Assembly: GCA_010645155.1 (NCBI GenBank)
Contig: CM021315.1
Coordinates: 3,194,168-3,258,167 of the forward strand
Direction of reading: 5' to 3'
Length of the DNA stretch: 64,000 nt
Source of the DNA: Tigriopus japonicus
Lineage: Eukaryota; Arthropoda; Copepoda; Harpacticoida; Harpacticidae
The notes under the pieces are model-generated. The model saw only the letters and a program-made list of their open reading frames with translations, was not told where the DNA came from and made no database searches. How positions within the stretch are numbered: position 1 is the stretch's first letter; the number at the start of each line of letters is the position of its first letter. Both the position numbers and the translations under genes were made by a program. This document shows positions 23,174-34,900 of the stretch, one piece after another.

Positions 23174-23496
23174 TAGAGCTCTATATTAGAAAGAGTACAA
23201 TCATATCTAACGCCATCTAGTTGATTTGGCCATTCATTTTTCTCTAGGTCTTTTAGGTTTTAAACTTAATTTTACAGGTTATGCAGCCGTGAATCATTTG
23301 AAACACATTAATAGTTCATTTTGGACCCCTTCATTAAGGTTCTAGGCCCTTTAGTTTCTCAAAAGTTGCTATCTTGTTCTCATAATTGGAAAACTTGTTT
23401 AGCTTAGAGGGTACCTGTGCATCCTTTTGGGAACGGCAAGCAGAATGAACTAGATGGCGTTGGATATGATTGTACTCTTTCTAATATAGAGCTCTA
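23174..23496. mobile_element. hAT-type MITE with 49-bp terminal inverted repeats
   Basis: Both ends read TAGAGCTCTATATTAGAAAG and continue as inverted copies for 49 bp with a single mismatch. The 8-bp duplication CTGGCAAC is perfect (23166-23173 and 23497-23504). The 225-bp interior has no frame. The near-identity of the arms suggests recent activity. It lies about 0.6 kb beyond the stop codon of the minus-strand Rdx gene. Confidence 0.88.
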
Positions 23497-23861
23497 CTGG
23501 CAACAAGTATCATCTATATCTATTGCATTGTAAAAGCTCTAAAAGTTGATTCTAACAGTTTACGTTTATCGCAATGCTTGAGAGTCGTCAGTATGGTTGG
23601 AAAAGTAAAAATAATGACATGCGTAGAGATGTTTCCAACAAGTTACACATTGGCCTCTAAGCAGCGCCATTGGTGGTTATTTTTGGAACCCCCAACGTCA
23701 GCTGACCGGTCTCTTTCAAGGTTCATTATTTTCCTTTTGTTTGATCAAAAGAACAAACGTTCTAAAATGAACGTGAACACCAAATGGTCTGTTAATTGTC
23801 CCATGAAAACTTCAGGAACTCTTTTCAGAATTCTTTTGCTCTTGACAAGACCCTTCACAAG

Positions 23862-23942
23862 TTTATTTGGAGTACATCCAAGTACCTTGTCGAGGGACCA
23901 AGCATCCAAGCATCTTCGCAAAATTCAATCGCATTTTTTATT
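23862..23942 (-). terminator. Candidate poly(A) signals of the Rdx gene
   Basis: On the minus strand two AATAAA hexamers (23942-23937 and 23867-23862) lie about 170 and 240 nt past the stop codon at 24109, a normal 3'-UTR length. Any selenocysteine insertion element for this gene should lie between the stop and these signals. I looked there by eye and found no convincing SECIS core. Confidence 0.5.
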
Positions 23943-24108
23943 TCACCTCATACAATGTCACATCAGTTGTCACCCGTGGGAGAGTTCCCCTGGAGAGCGC
24001 CTTCATCATTTCCAAAGAGGTGAAGAAAAATACCAAGTGAAACTTTCTTTACATGACAACTTTGCAATCGCTGCCTGCAGCCATGTAGTACTTTACCCGC
24101 GAAAAGTT

Positions 24109-24588
24109 TCAACTAACATAGCAGCAACTTTTGTAGCGGAACTTCAAACACGAATCCACTTCATAGATCTTTCGAATCCGGCCGTCTCCACGTTCCATTA
24201 CTTCACATGCCAGATCCACAATGGTCTCAAAATGAGGATAACTTGAAAGTTCCATCTGAAATCAAATACAGACATCTACTAATCTGGACTGAATAGGCCG
24301 GACAAGACAAGTTTCATAGTCTGAACATGAATATAAGATTAATGGTTTTTCCCCCAAGTGGTAGGAACCTACTTTTGAGAAGACAGGTCTCTTGTTGAAG
24401 AAGATTTCAAAGGCTGAGGGGTTCTTCACGGGGTTTCCGAGGACGACACTTGTTCCAAGAGCCTTTGTTGAGGAAAGTATTAGGTCACGAAGTTCCTCGA
24501 ACCGTTGAGCTGAACCTCAGCATTTTCCATAATAGATTTGAACCACCAACTGAACCTCAATTGGATCTCTTCTTTCGTTTCCAGCCAT
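24109..24588 (-). CDS. Rdx-family (SelW/MIEN1-like) protein, possible selenoprotein
   Basis: Two coding exons, 24588-24373 (72 codons) and 24255-24109 (48 codons plus TGA stop), joined by a 117-bp phase-0 intron (AAA|GTAGGT, TTTCAG|ATG). The start ATG has a strong context (ATC-ATG-G) and gives 120 residues; MIEN1 is about 115. The order is a first beta-strand (VQLVVQIYYG), K-C-TGA-G, helix RFEELRDLI, then SAFEIFFN and RPVFSK, which parallels FEI..NGQLVFSK of MIEN1, and YPHFETIVDLA, which parallels the last helix. Family members carry a CxxC or CxxU redox motif at the first loop and act as thioredoxin-fold oxidoreductases. Here the U position is TGA (24519-24517), directly preceded by Cys, and the usual first Cys is Gly. 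Reading TGA as Sec is inference; a pseudogene is the alternative. An upstream in-frame ATG at 24771 could extend the protein. Confidence 0.7.
24517..24519 (-). other. In-frame TGA, candidate selenocysteine codon
   Basis: Codon 24 of the Rdx-like gene. Sequence similarity to the family continues across it: YYG-K-C before, GSAQRFEEL after. It occupies the position of the second Cys/Sec of the CxxC/U motif. No SECIS was confirmed by eye. Confidence 0.55.
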
Positions 24589-25007
24589 GATTCGATTCAA
24601 CACGGTTCCAATGAAGAAGGTAGGGGGAACTTCAGCTGCTCTTTCTTTTAAGCTCTCAAGGTCATTTGGTCCAAAGAAAGAAAGGAATGGGACTCGAGGG
24701 GCCTTTCGGTCTTGCAGTTTTGTACGAAGGATACCGCTCGCAAGAAGGGTCCAGGTACGAAGAAGGCCCATTCCCAAAGGGACTTGTGTATATAGTTTTC
24801 ACTAAAGTAAGAAATGTACACATACGGATGTGGCATTGAAAGCAATTCTTGGGGAGTTTAAAAGTTGGAAAACATTCGAGAAAGGCTGTGCTTAGGCTGT
24901 GCTTTACAAACTACGTGGGTTTGAAGTAATCTCATAATCTAGTATCTGTTAAGAGATTAGTGCAAAAGATGGGGACTCAATCGTGAGGGTTTCTACATTT
25001 TTGTCCC

Positions 25008-25429
25008 TAAGAACCACTGAATCTCTGAACAAAGAGGCTAGCGGTAATAACTGTTATTTCCGGTTAAAACTAATCAGGTTAGTTTCCTGCAAGTGGAATT
25101 ATGCTAATGTTAAACAGACTTTGTACGTCAATTTTTAACTCAATCGAACGTTGGAGTAAAAAGGATTGCTCTCTCAAAGCTCACTACATACTGCTCCGCA
25201 GAATGAATGAGCTTGCCCTCTTCTAATAAAAGTTTTACCACAATTTTTCATTTTCTGCTTCTTTTCAGTACATAGGTGGTAGAAGCCACAACTTTTTACT
25301 CACACAATCTATGTACATAAGGTTGCATTTGTAGATGATCCTATTGTAAACCATAATTATCGAAGCAGTAATACTACTTGACTCGTATTTATTGTAGCCT
25401 TCGTGTCCAGAGAAATTCAGTGGTTCTTG
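25008..25429. mobile_element. Fold-back MITE (family B, copy 4, diverged)
   Basis: Opens with AAGAACCACTGAATCTCTG and closes with AGAAATTCAGTGGTTCTTG. It shares the CAATCGAACGTTGGAGT, GAATGAATGAGCTTGCCC and TTTTACCACA blocks with the other family B copies. It lies between the 5' side of the Rdx gene and the 3' end of ube4b. A 152-codon minus frame (25389-25847) running into it is judged fortuitous. Confidence 0.6.
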
Positions 25430-25938
25430 TGTTCCGAAAATAATCTGCACCGCCTTGTGCTAAAACATTGAGATGCTGCAAAACAACTGCCTTTTTACGT
25501 TTGTCTACAAGCAAAACTTCATACCACGAGCTCCAATTAAAACATAATATACTAAAGGCGTGAAAAATTGTTTTTTTTAGAACGAAATTTACTTGATCGG
25601 ACTTAGTTTTTGTCTCCGACAAAAGCCAACCCACTGATCTTTTTGAAAGAAAAGTAAATATTCTATAAAACCTAAAAAATTGAAGTTCTGATTTATTCGG
25701 TAGTATTGAATGTTCTTTATTCCCAAATGACAACGGAAAAGATTGTAAATAGGCTCTCAGCAAAATAATTACACGACAGAGGATTCGGCCAAGATTTTGC
25801 AGTTGATCATCGCAACCACTCATCAGATCATGAACCCAATAATACAAAAATGCAAATTTTATCCAATTGGTTCTGGGTTGCCCTCACACTCGGGTCTTGA
25901 ATAGATTGGTTGGTTTTGTGAGGTGAGCCCCAACAAAC

Positions 25939-28900
25939 TTAAGAGCTGACATCATTTCGATCTCGGGTCTTTTCGCGTTTCCACTTTTCAATCTTCTCCT
26001 TCAACTCAATGTCTGAAAACAGAAAAAAACCACTTGGTTAAAAAACACTCTTATATCATAAGATATCCAAGTCATTGCATTACCTGGCTTTAACATTTCC
26101 TCGGTTAAAGGTTGTCGGTTAAAGGGATCATTAGGAGTGGAGAGCAAATGTCGGTTGATGTGTTTCCGGTCCATGATTTTGCCTGACGTCGGAAGTAACA
26201 CGGGGTCTTCCATTAGCTCACACATCATTGGATCTGGAACAAATGGGCACAAAAGCCTTTGAAGGAGCCAATTCTGTCGCCTCAAGGTGAACGCAAAAAA
26301 GGAGCAAATATGCTTTGTCAAATGTAAATTTATGGCATCTGAACATGACAAGCTTTCAAAAAAAGTATCAAGAAGAGTGTTTCACCTTGACATCCAACAT
26401 TGTTAAGCTAGTCATTGAGTATTATACAAAGACAAAGATCACTTTTGGACTTTGGGAAAGAAATTTTAAGTGGTTAGGAATACACCAAGAGTGTTTTTGG
26501 TTCATGCGACGTTTCCAAATCATTTTTTAAGAAGCTTATAGTGAGTGAAAGGTCTATTCGAACATGAAATATCACATGTTTGTAAGACTGGAATTGTAGT
26601 TTTAAAGACCTCGTTGCCAAGCGACGACTCATTTTAGTTCAAATTTGAATCTCACGAGGAGCATATCGATAAAAAATTTATATCTAAAATTGATCTTTAT
26701 GGAGCAAAGATTTAGAAATGTAACTAAAGATGTTTTTGATCGACTTATTTTCATAAGTTGGGCCCAACAGGGGACATCAGTTGGCATTATAGTTTCATGC
26801 AAAATAAGTATGCTTACTCATAAAAAAAGGAAAATGCTGATTTGGCAGTCAAACATGCCACTTGGCTTCATTGAAGGAAAAAGCAACATTCACGAAGAAT
26901 GATTTTCCATTAAAAACCTCACCCCAAAACTCTAAACATATACAACGTCTCTTACCTAAGTGAGCAAACTAGTTTCAGTTTAATTTCAATATTATGTTTT
27001 AAGTTTATTGATAAAAAACTAAAAAAGTGTTTAAAAAAAGGTTTTCACCTTAATTTATAATTATATGCCACTGCATTTACCAGTTTTGCTTGATGCCCCC
27101 TTGTTTTTTTAGGTACCATGACAATTGCTGAAACACATGCTAGTTTTTGGTTTTAGAAATAACGTAACAAATGGACCCTCTGTACTATTTGTTCGAGTAA
27201 ACGTCAAAGAAACTGATCTTTGTGAAAGTTTTTGAACACTGATTGCAATGTTAAAAATATAACAAATGTCTTGTTGTTCCCTTGCATTTTTTTTAATGTT
27301 TATTGCAATTTACTTCATGGTCCAAAAAAAAACTTTTGAATTAGTTTTAACTCGAATGATATAACTTCAGATGACTTTGAAAGATCTTGTAATATGTGTC
27401 AGAATAAACTTATATTCATGCAGAATCCTTTAAGGTAGCGCCAGGTATCGTCAGTAGAACACTTAGAGGGCTTTATTTTATGAACTTCTGAACTCTTCTG
27501 CTAGAAAGAGAAGTTTTGGGCCGTTTTCACCTTTTCAAAATCCGTCCTCTATTAGTGGTCGTACTTTCAAAACTACCGAGTGCTAAAGTTTTCTGACTTT
27601 GTCGAAAACCGTGGTTCCATAACATAGTTCCCCTTTTTCTTCAACACAGAAAGTTCCTCAATTTTGACTCGAAAGACAACTGACACACATCCAAGGCCAA
27701 CAAAGTCTCTGATGCTTTGCAATTGCAATTGCTTACGCCTAAAAATTCTTTGAAACAATATTGAATCTACCATATGTCTCATATCAAACAACTTTTTTTT
27801 GCTTGGTTATACAACCCGAGCTTAAAATAGACACCTGTAGATGGCGCAATCTATTGATTTAGTTTATGTTAAACCAAAATAACGTATACAATCAAAGCTG
27901 GATAAAAGACTAAATCTAAATTCAAAAACATTTTACAACTGACCGAAATATACTCCAAGAACAAAGCTTCCCTTGATGGAAGAAAAACATTTCTGCTCAC
28001 AGTTCGTTTCTCCATTCTAAATCAATCTCGCAACTAACATCAAGCTGATCAAATACCGGTTTCAAACTTTATTTTTGAATACCCAATGATCTGGAAGCCC
28101 TTGCTGCTTCCACTATTGTAATAGGTACATACCAATGAATTCATCTGGGGCATCGTCGTAGTCCTCATCCCGCTTCATATTAGCCAAGACCACTTCGTGG
28201 GCTTTTCTGGCTAACGCTCGGAACTGTTCCAAATCAGAACTGGAACGGTTAAGAGACTTGCTCATTCGATTGGCAGCATCCTAGAATGTAATCAAGAAGA
28301 CCTTCTGATTAGTCAAACATTTCGTCGTGGAAAAGCAAGCAAGGCAGGAAGGGTTCTTGATTTACGATTTACTGAAGTTCGGTTCGCAAAAGGCCCACAT
28401 TTGGCAAAGGATGGAGGAAAAACAAGATTATGCTAATTATGCGCGCATCTTCCAGCATCTCATCGGATTACACTTTTGATATGGGTTCCGTCAGAAAGTT
28501 TAAGTCCTAAAGAGGTGCAATTCTTTGGGTAGACGAGGATTCACTCATTGACTGGAAAATACCCAGGAAAATAACGTAGGCCATAATATTAAATTGGGTA
28601 ATTGATGCAAACCTCACATGAATCGTATTGCTATCAAATGAACTCATGTTTAACGAGGTTAATTGGTAACAAAATCTTCATGGAAGTGCTAAAGATTTTG
28701 CGAAGGCGAAATTGAGTCATTTTATCCTAATCTGCCAAATAATACCAAGAGGTAAGGTCACAAAAAACTCAAAAGCGTACTTAACATCGAACAAAGTGTA
28801 CTCCAAATTGTGACTCAATGCTGCGGTATAATGATAAAATTTATGGTAGGGACATTTGATATTACTTCTCATGGATATTCAAAGGTTATTTTTGAATTAA

Positions 28901-31900
28901 CTCTTCATCTCAAACATACATTATTGTTTCATTTTTCAATTTCATTTCAATTGTGTTTCTCTCTCCAAAACGATAGGAGGATTGGCCCAACTTGTCGTGT
29001 CTGTCAATATCTGTGGACAGAACACGATGATAAATTGTCAGTAACTCAATCAGCAACTCTTGTTCAAAGCTTTGTGAAAGCACTTAAGAAACAATCAGAG
29101 AAAAAAATAATTCTTTGACCTTTAACTAGAAAACACTTAAAAAAGTTATTCATTGAAAAAGAGCAACTAACTACCTCTCAAATCTGTCTAACAACTAAAA
29201 ACCTGTTAATTTTTGGTGAGTAAAAATATAACATTTTACTTCAAGATCCAGAAGCACTCACCTCGAAAACTTCCATGGAAAATGAGCGTTGATCATTGGC
29301 AAGAGCAGCGGCCAAAAGTTCCGAATCCAAATGCAGATACAAATCAATCAAATGACTCAAAAGCCACTTGGGTTCCCAGTTGTATTTCTCGGGAGTTTTC
29401 ACCTTGAGATTTTTACCTAAGTCACAGAAAAGCTCCATTGTTAACTTGGTTCAATGAACCTTTGTTCCAAACAAAACGCATCTTACACTTTGTTCCGCAG
29501 AGTTGCTTCAAATTGAAATTGAGCATGGCCGCCAAACGATCAGATAACTCCGGCCTTAAAAATGGTTCCTTGATGTCCTTGAAACGATAAAGAAACCCCA
29601 TTTCAGACATCGCTCAGCTTTGAAGGCCAAACTTGGACCTTAAAGACGCCTCTTTTCTCTCCCCTATGATTCCAAGTATGTTCTTACTTGTGACAGATAA
29701 TGGAACATGTCCACTGTTTCTCGAGCCAAGGTCAAGTAGGATTTACATTGTCGCTCATCTTGGGCCAGATTCCGAAGTCGATTGCTTCGTTGTTCATTGG
29801 TTTGCTTGATCCATTCCGTGCGATTGGCCATCTCCTCTTGGACTTCGTGAATACGTTTCAGGGCATCCATGGCCTCGTCCAATAGGAATGTGGTGTCATT
29901 CATGAGCATGTTGATGAACTTGACAAAATGTTTCCCCGACCTAACAAGAATGAAAAAGGGTGTATAAACCATTTTGGACACTATTGAGGTTTTCACAGGT
30001 GACTTGAAAATTCCACCTGTAGATGGCGCTACACGTACACCCACTTTCATTGATCAAATTATCAACTGCGTTGTGAAAATCCGCCATTTTAACTGCTATT
30101 GCTCTTGATTTTGAAAACCAGAGCAAGTTTTTGACAAACTGAAAAAATCAGACTTCATAGATGTATCAAATCGAAAATTTTGGGAAACAAGAAAATTAGT
30201 GTTTACGACCTTGAAGTTTGTCGAAAATGTGTTGCTTGTTTAAATTCAACTCAATCAAGTCGAAAATAGCCATTGCTTAAAAGGTCTTATTTTTGTGTCT
30301 TAGGATGCATGTTTCAAGCACACTTTAACTCTTGACTTAAAAGCTTGTATGCTTTGTCTGCGCCAAGGTAGCAACAATCATGCTTCAATTGTTGACCTCA
30401 AGGGTACTTTAAACCTTTAAGGGCAATATTTAACAAAATTATTGTTTAGACATTACCAAAGAAAAGTCCAAATGGCAACATTTTAGGAGCCCGAGAATGT
30501 TGTTACAGAGGGTGCCGTTGCATGGCACATTTATATTTCATGGGGCCCATTCTGGGTTTGCGAGGAATCCATTTATATTTAAGTTTGAGACAAACTTGGG
30601 CATCAAAGATGTACAACCGCGCTACCTCTTGCAAATACCTAACGCTCCAACAAAGATTGTTTTGTGACTTTGAAGTTTGTCTCAAACTTTTATCTAAAAC
30701 ATGTCATGTAGATAAAACCTCAAGACCAAAAAAGGTAAAAATCACTTGATGAAGTATGCATAAACATGCACAAACACAAAATAAATCACCTGGAGTTTTT
30801 TTAAGACCCTCTTAACCTTCATGGGTTCCTGACATCACATCATGTGAATTTTAGTTAAACTAAGCACAAGCCAAACCCGAAATTAAGGAAAATAATGGTA
30901 TTGGAAGTTTAAAATACACTTGAAGTCAATGTCAAAAGCATGCTTGAGGCATTCTTGATGCCAACAAAACATTTAAGCTAGGTAGCATTTTAAATTAATA
31001 TTTGTTTTTGAATAACTTTCAAATAGGTTTGTGACAGCTGTAGTGTACATTTTATGGCGACAAATACATCTAACATAAAATCCTGTGTTTGCCGTTTTTG
31101 TACGCAATGTATCTGCATCTGCTGAGAGTTTTGCAAATAATACGCATTGATAAGCTCTTAGTGATGTTTTCTGAACAAGCTTCGTAGGCACAAGAAGCAC
31201 GGAAATCATGGAGTGGGAGGCAAGCAATGAGAATTATGATATTTAGCAGAAACGAACCATTTGCGTTCTTCTGCAAATGAGACCTGGCTTGCATTGAGAA
31301 GAACACGTATTTCAAATTTCAGCCCAATCGAATACCGGAGTGAACAGTTATGCCTTCTCAAACTTATGTTCTGAAGAGAGTTTTGTGGTAAAACATTTAC
31401 AAGTTCATTCATTTTCGGTAGGTTTTCCACTGAACTTTGAGTGAGCATAACTTTTGTCTCCGGCGTTCGATTGAGCTGAAAATTGAAATACGTATTCTTG
31501 TCAACATATGCAAGGTCTCAATTGCAGAAGAACGTAATTGAATTGTTCTTACAGGAAATCATTATTCTCATTGCTAGCCTCCCACTCCATGATTCCAGTG
31601 CTTCTTGGTAGGGACCTAGGTTTCACGTACTTTTCACTCAGAAGAGTATTAGTAAAATGTCGTTACATGGACATTCGTGCATCCCCTCTTTCTTCCTTAA
31701 TTATGTTAGATGGAATGGTTCAGAGTGACACGAAACAATTTCCTTGGCCAGGCGCCAATCTAATTAGGCTTCGACTTTCACTTCATGTCAACGTCCAAAA
31801 CAGGGATCTCGTGATGTTCTGAAAGCTCGAACGGGTTCTTTGAGTTGGATGGCAATTTTTTCCATATGAACTTATCATAACCCATGATACTTTGGTGTTT

Positions 31901-34900
31901 CATTAGTCCAAAATTCTGCAACATTTACGTTCAATTTTAGAAACATAAATTTTCAGTATTTCAAATTGACCTAGAACTCAAGAATATGCCTAAAAATCAG
32001 ATGTTACTGCAGCAGTTATTTTTTGCCCGTTTATTAACTAACCATCCTGCACAAACCACATTTACGGATATTGCTTTCCTAAAAGCTAGAAATTCAAGGT
32101 TTGTTTTACTTCATCAGGCCTCTCAAAAATGCTAAAGCAAAAGTAACAAAAGTTTCATGGTTTCAAATTTGGTATCTTTTTTTATATTGAACCCTGTACT
32201 CTTTCCAACTTTCAAGCTTACCATCAATTTCAAAACCAAAAGTGTTCTTGCTCTTTTTCACTTTAATTTTTGAAAGATGGATTCGACATTTAGTTTTAGA
32301 AAACAAATTTTTGAGCGTTACTAAATTTCAGAGGCTCGGTAAGAACTTGTTTTACAACTCGATTTTGGTATTAAAGATCAAAAGTTGTACTCTTCATCCC
32401 TTAAGATCAAGAACCTTTTCAAATCAAAGGATCTGGATCCAGTTCGATTTCATGCTTGGCTCATTTCCGAATTCAGGTCAATATTTGCTTTTTTTATATC
32501 GAGATCAATGCCTCCGATCGATCAACGCCTTGGACAATCTTCCAGGAACTTGAGTCTGAGATAAATATTCCTTTGGGATATTTGGACCCCAAGGAGCGAG
32601 GAAAACATGAAAAGCCCATCAAAGAAAGCACTTTTTGGTCTCACCAAAAAGTAAACAAACACAAGAGAAGGGAGAAAAATCATAATAATGGATCTACTAC
32701 ACCTGTATTCAGCATCGACTTGTGTTCCATTAGCTCTTTGGAACACACTACTGATCTACCTTACGCTAGAGAGAATACTGTCAATTTGTTTAGTTACTAC
32801 TTTTTCTTGTTCTGTCTGAAAGATTCATCCTTTCCCAAGTTTTCTCAGTCTGAGCAAATATCTTGAGAGGAAAGTTTCTCATTTGGGAATCGTACATGCA
32901 TAAGGAAAATGAGGCAATAACGTCGACTTACTTGGATTCATTGATGATGGCGAGTTTGTGAACCTGACTGTTATCCCACATGGATTTGATGATGATCGAG
33001 ATGTGGTAACGGATGGTGAATTTGTCGTAGAATTCCGATGAAGCACCAGTTTGTTCAACCTCTGTTAAAACAAGAATCAAAATTAAATTCGTGAAAGGTT
33101 AACTACTCAATTTTAGGAGGTGTTTAGATGGCACTTCAAATGACGGACCAAGTTGTAGTATTTCCCACGCAACCTCCTCTGTTTCATGGGCGTTATCAAT
33201 CCTCTCAAAAGGAGTGTGACGTCATTAGAACTGTGCGTACAGCTGTTGATGAAGTGACTCAATTTGACAACGTGTGGGCAAGTTAGTAAATAATTCTCTG
33301 GGTATTTCCTTCTTCATTCCTCCCGCAACACAATAAGTTGTTTTTTTAGTTCAACTGTTACGTGATTTGGTTCTATTTTCATTGGGCTTAGTTCCAAATT
33401 CTGAGAAACCTTTTTGATCTACGTCTTATTCCAGCCGTTAAACAAGTAAATAACATACATCCTTGTCTGAGATTGCTCAAAACAATCATTTCCGTCAAAT
33501 GACTGGATTTTAAATAGATTGTGTCGGCGCTTCAAAAGAAATAGAAGAGGAGAGACACTATAACTAAATCTGGATCTGGTTTCATTCATGGTTGGTTTCG
33601 TGATATCTGCTTTTTCATGTTCCTTTTTAACACTGCATAGTTCGTATGGGGTCCTTTAACGAACAGCTGACTAGGAGGTCACAGTACATAAGACTGGGAG
33701 GTCACCTTACTAGTACAGCTCCGGAAATTGCACTCTGACACAAAAGTTTGACATATTTTCGAACTTTTTTATGTTTATTGGACACATAAGAACTGAAATC
33801 TTGTTTAATAATGTTCAAAGGTTGCACGTTATTTCTATTTTATTGGTTCCGCTTTAAGGACTCTATATTGAGCAAAAATACTTCCCCTTAAACTTCAAAG
33901 TCTTGATTTTGAAATCTATGACATATATGTATTTGTTTATAGTTCAATTTCATTTTATGGGGGTTTTCACGATGATATAACACATTTCCAGCTTTAAATT
34001 GATATTGAAACATACTTTAATTGGCTAGATCTTTGAGTCAAAGATATTAATAACATCCGCTGCTTTCAATTAGCACATAACCGTGAATGCAATTGTCAAA
34101 ATTACCTCCACTAATAAATTGAAAATCCTGAAATTAAAAAACAAAGTCCAAAAGAGGCATGAAAGTTGATACAACACTGAATTTGCGCAATGGTTTTCCA
34201 ATGAAAATGTATTTAACGTCAAAAAAAGTAACCAAATGAACATTAAGTTGCTTTTCCTCAGCAAAATAATTCAAAAAACAAATCTCAGTTATTTAACAAA
34301 AATGCATCAAAACAACTACTTTCCGGAAAACTCGGGTCTCTTTTAAAAACGTGTCAATTTTAGAATATGACACGAACACGTCAAAAAGGGTGGGTTACAC
34401 AAGCTTGACGAAATCATAAAGGATACCAAGATTTAAGAAGTTGGGAACCTTTTGCCTGAACCAATATAACATTTGACTTTATAACAAGGGCTGTTGACAC
34501 AACATCCTTCATTATCTTTTCAGCGGTCAAAACAACTTGAACAAAAAGTCGAAGTGGCTTAGTTAAAAAAGAAAGTGGTAACTCACAAAAGGCCTGCAAG
34601 AAGCGTAGTTGGAATAATTCAAGCTCTCCAGGTGTCCATATTTACAGCAGTTTTCTATTCATTGAATGTTCCCTTTGTTATTTCTTTGCTCATTCAGGAA
34701 ACATCATGCACTAACATCAACAATCATCCTTGAGACCAACAGAACCTTTCGGACATCTTTTTGATGGATTGGCCTTTCTGTGTGAAGGAGGAAGGATCTT
34801 CTTGGCCAAGGTATCATTTACACCTAAACATACGATTTATAAAAAAGCCAAACCATTTGTCACTTTGCCAAGAGCGCAACAGTAAGAAAAAAGTTCAAGC

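Noticed and set aside
23578..24246. 222-codon plus-strand open frame, the longest in the window
   Set aside because: It is antisense to exon 2 and the 3' UTR of the minus-strand Rdx gene, has no family resemblance, and its composition is not protein-like.
25389..25847. 152-codon minus-strand frame downstream of the ube4b stop
   Set aside because: It lies in the presumed ube4b 3' UTR and runs into a fold-back MITE. No recognisable domain.
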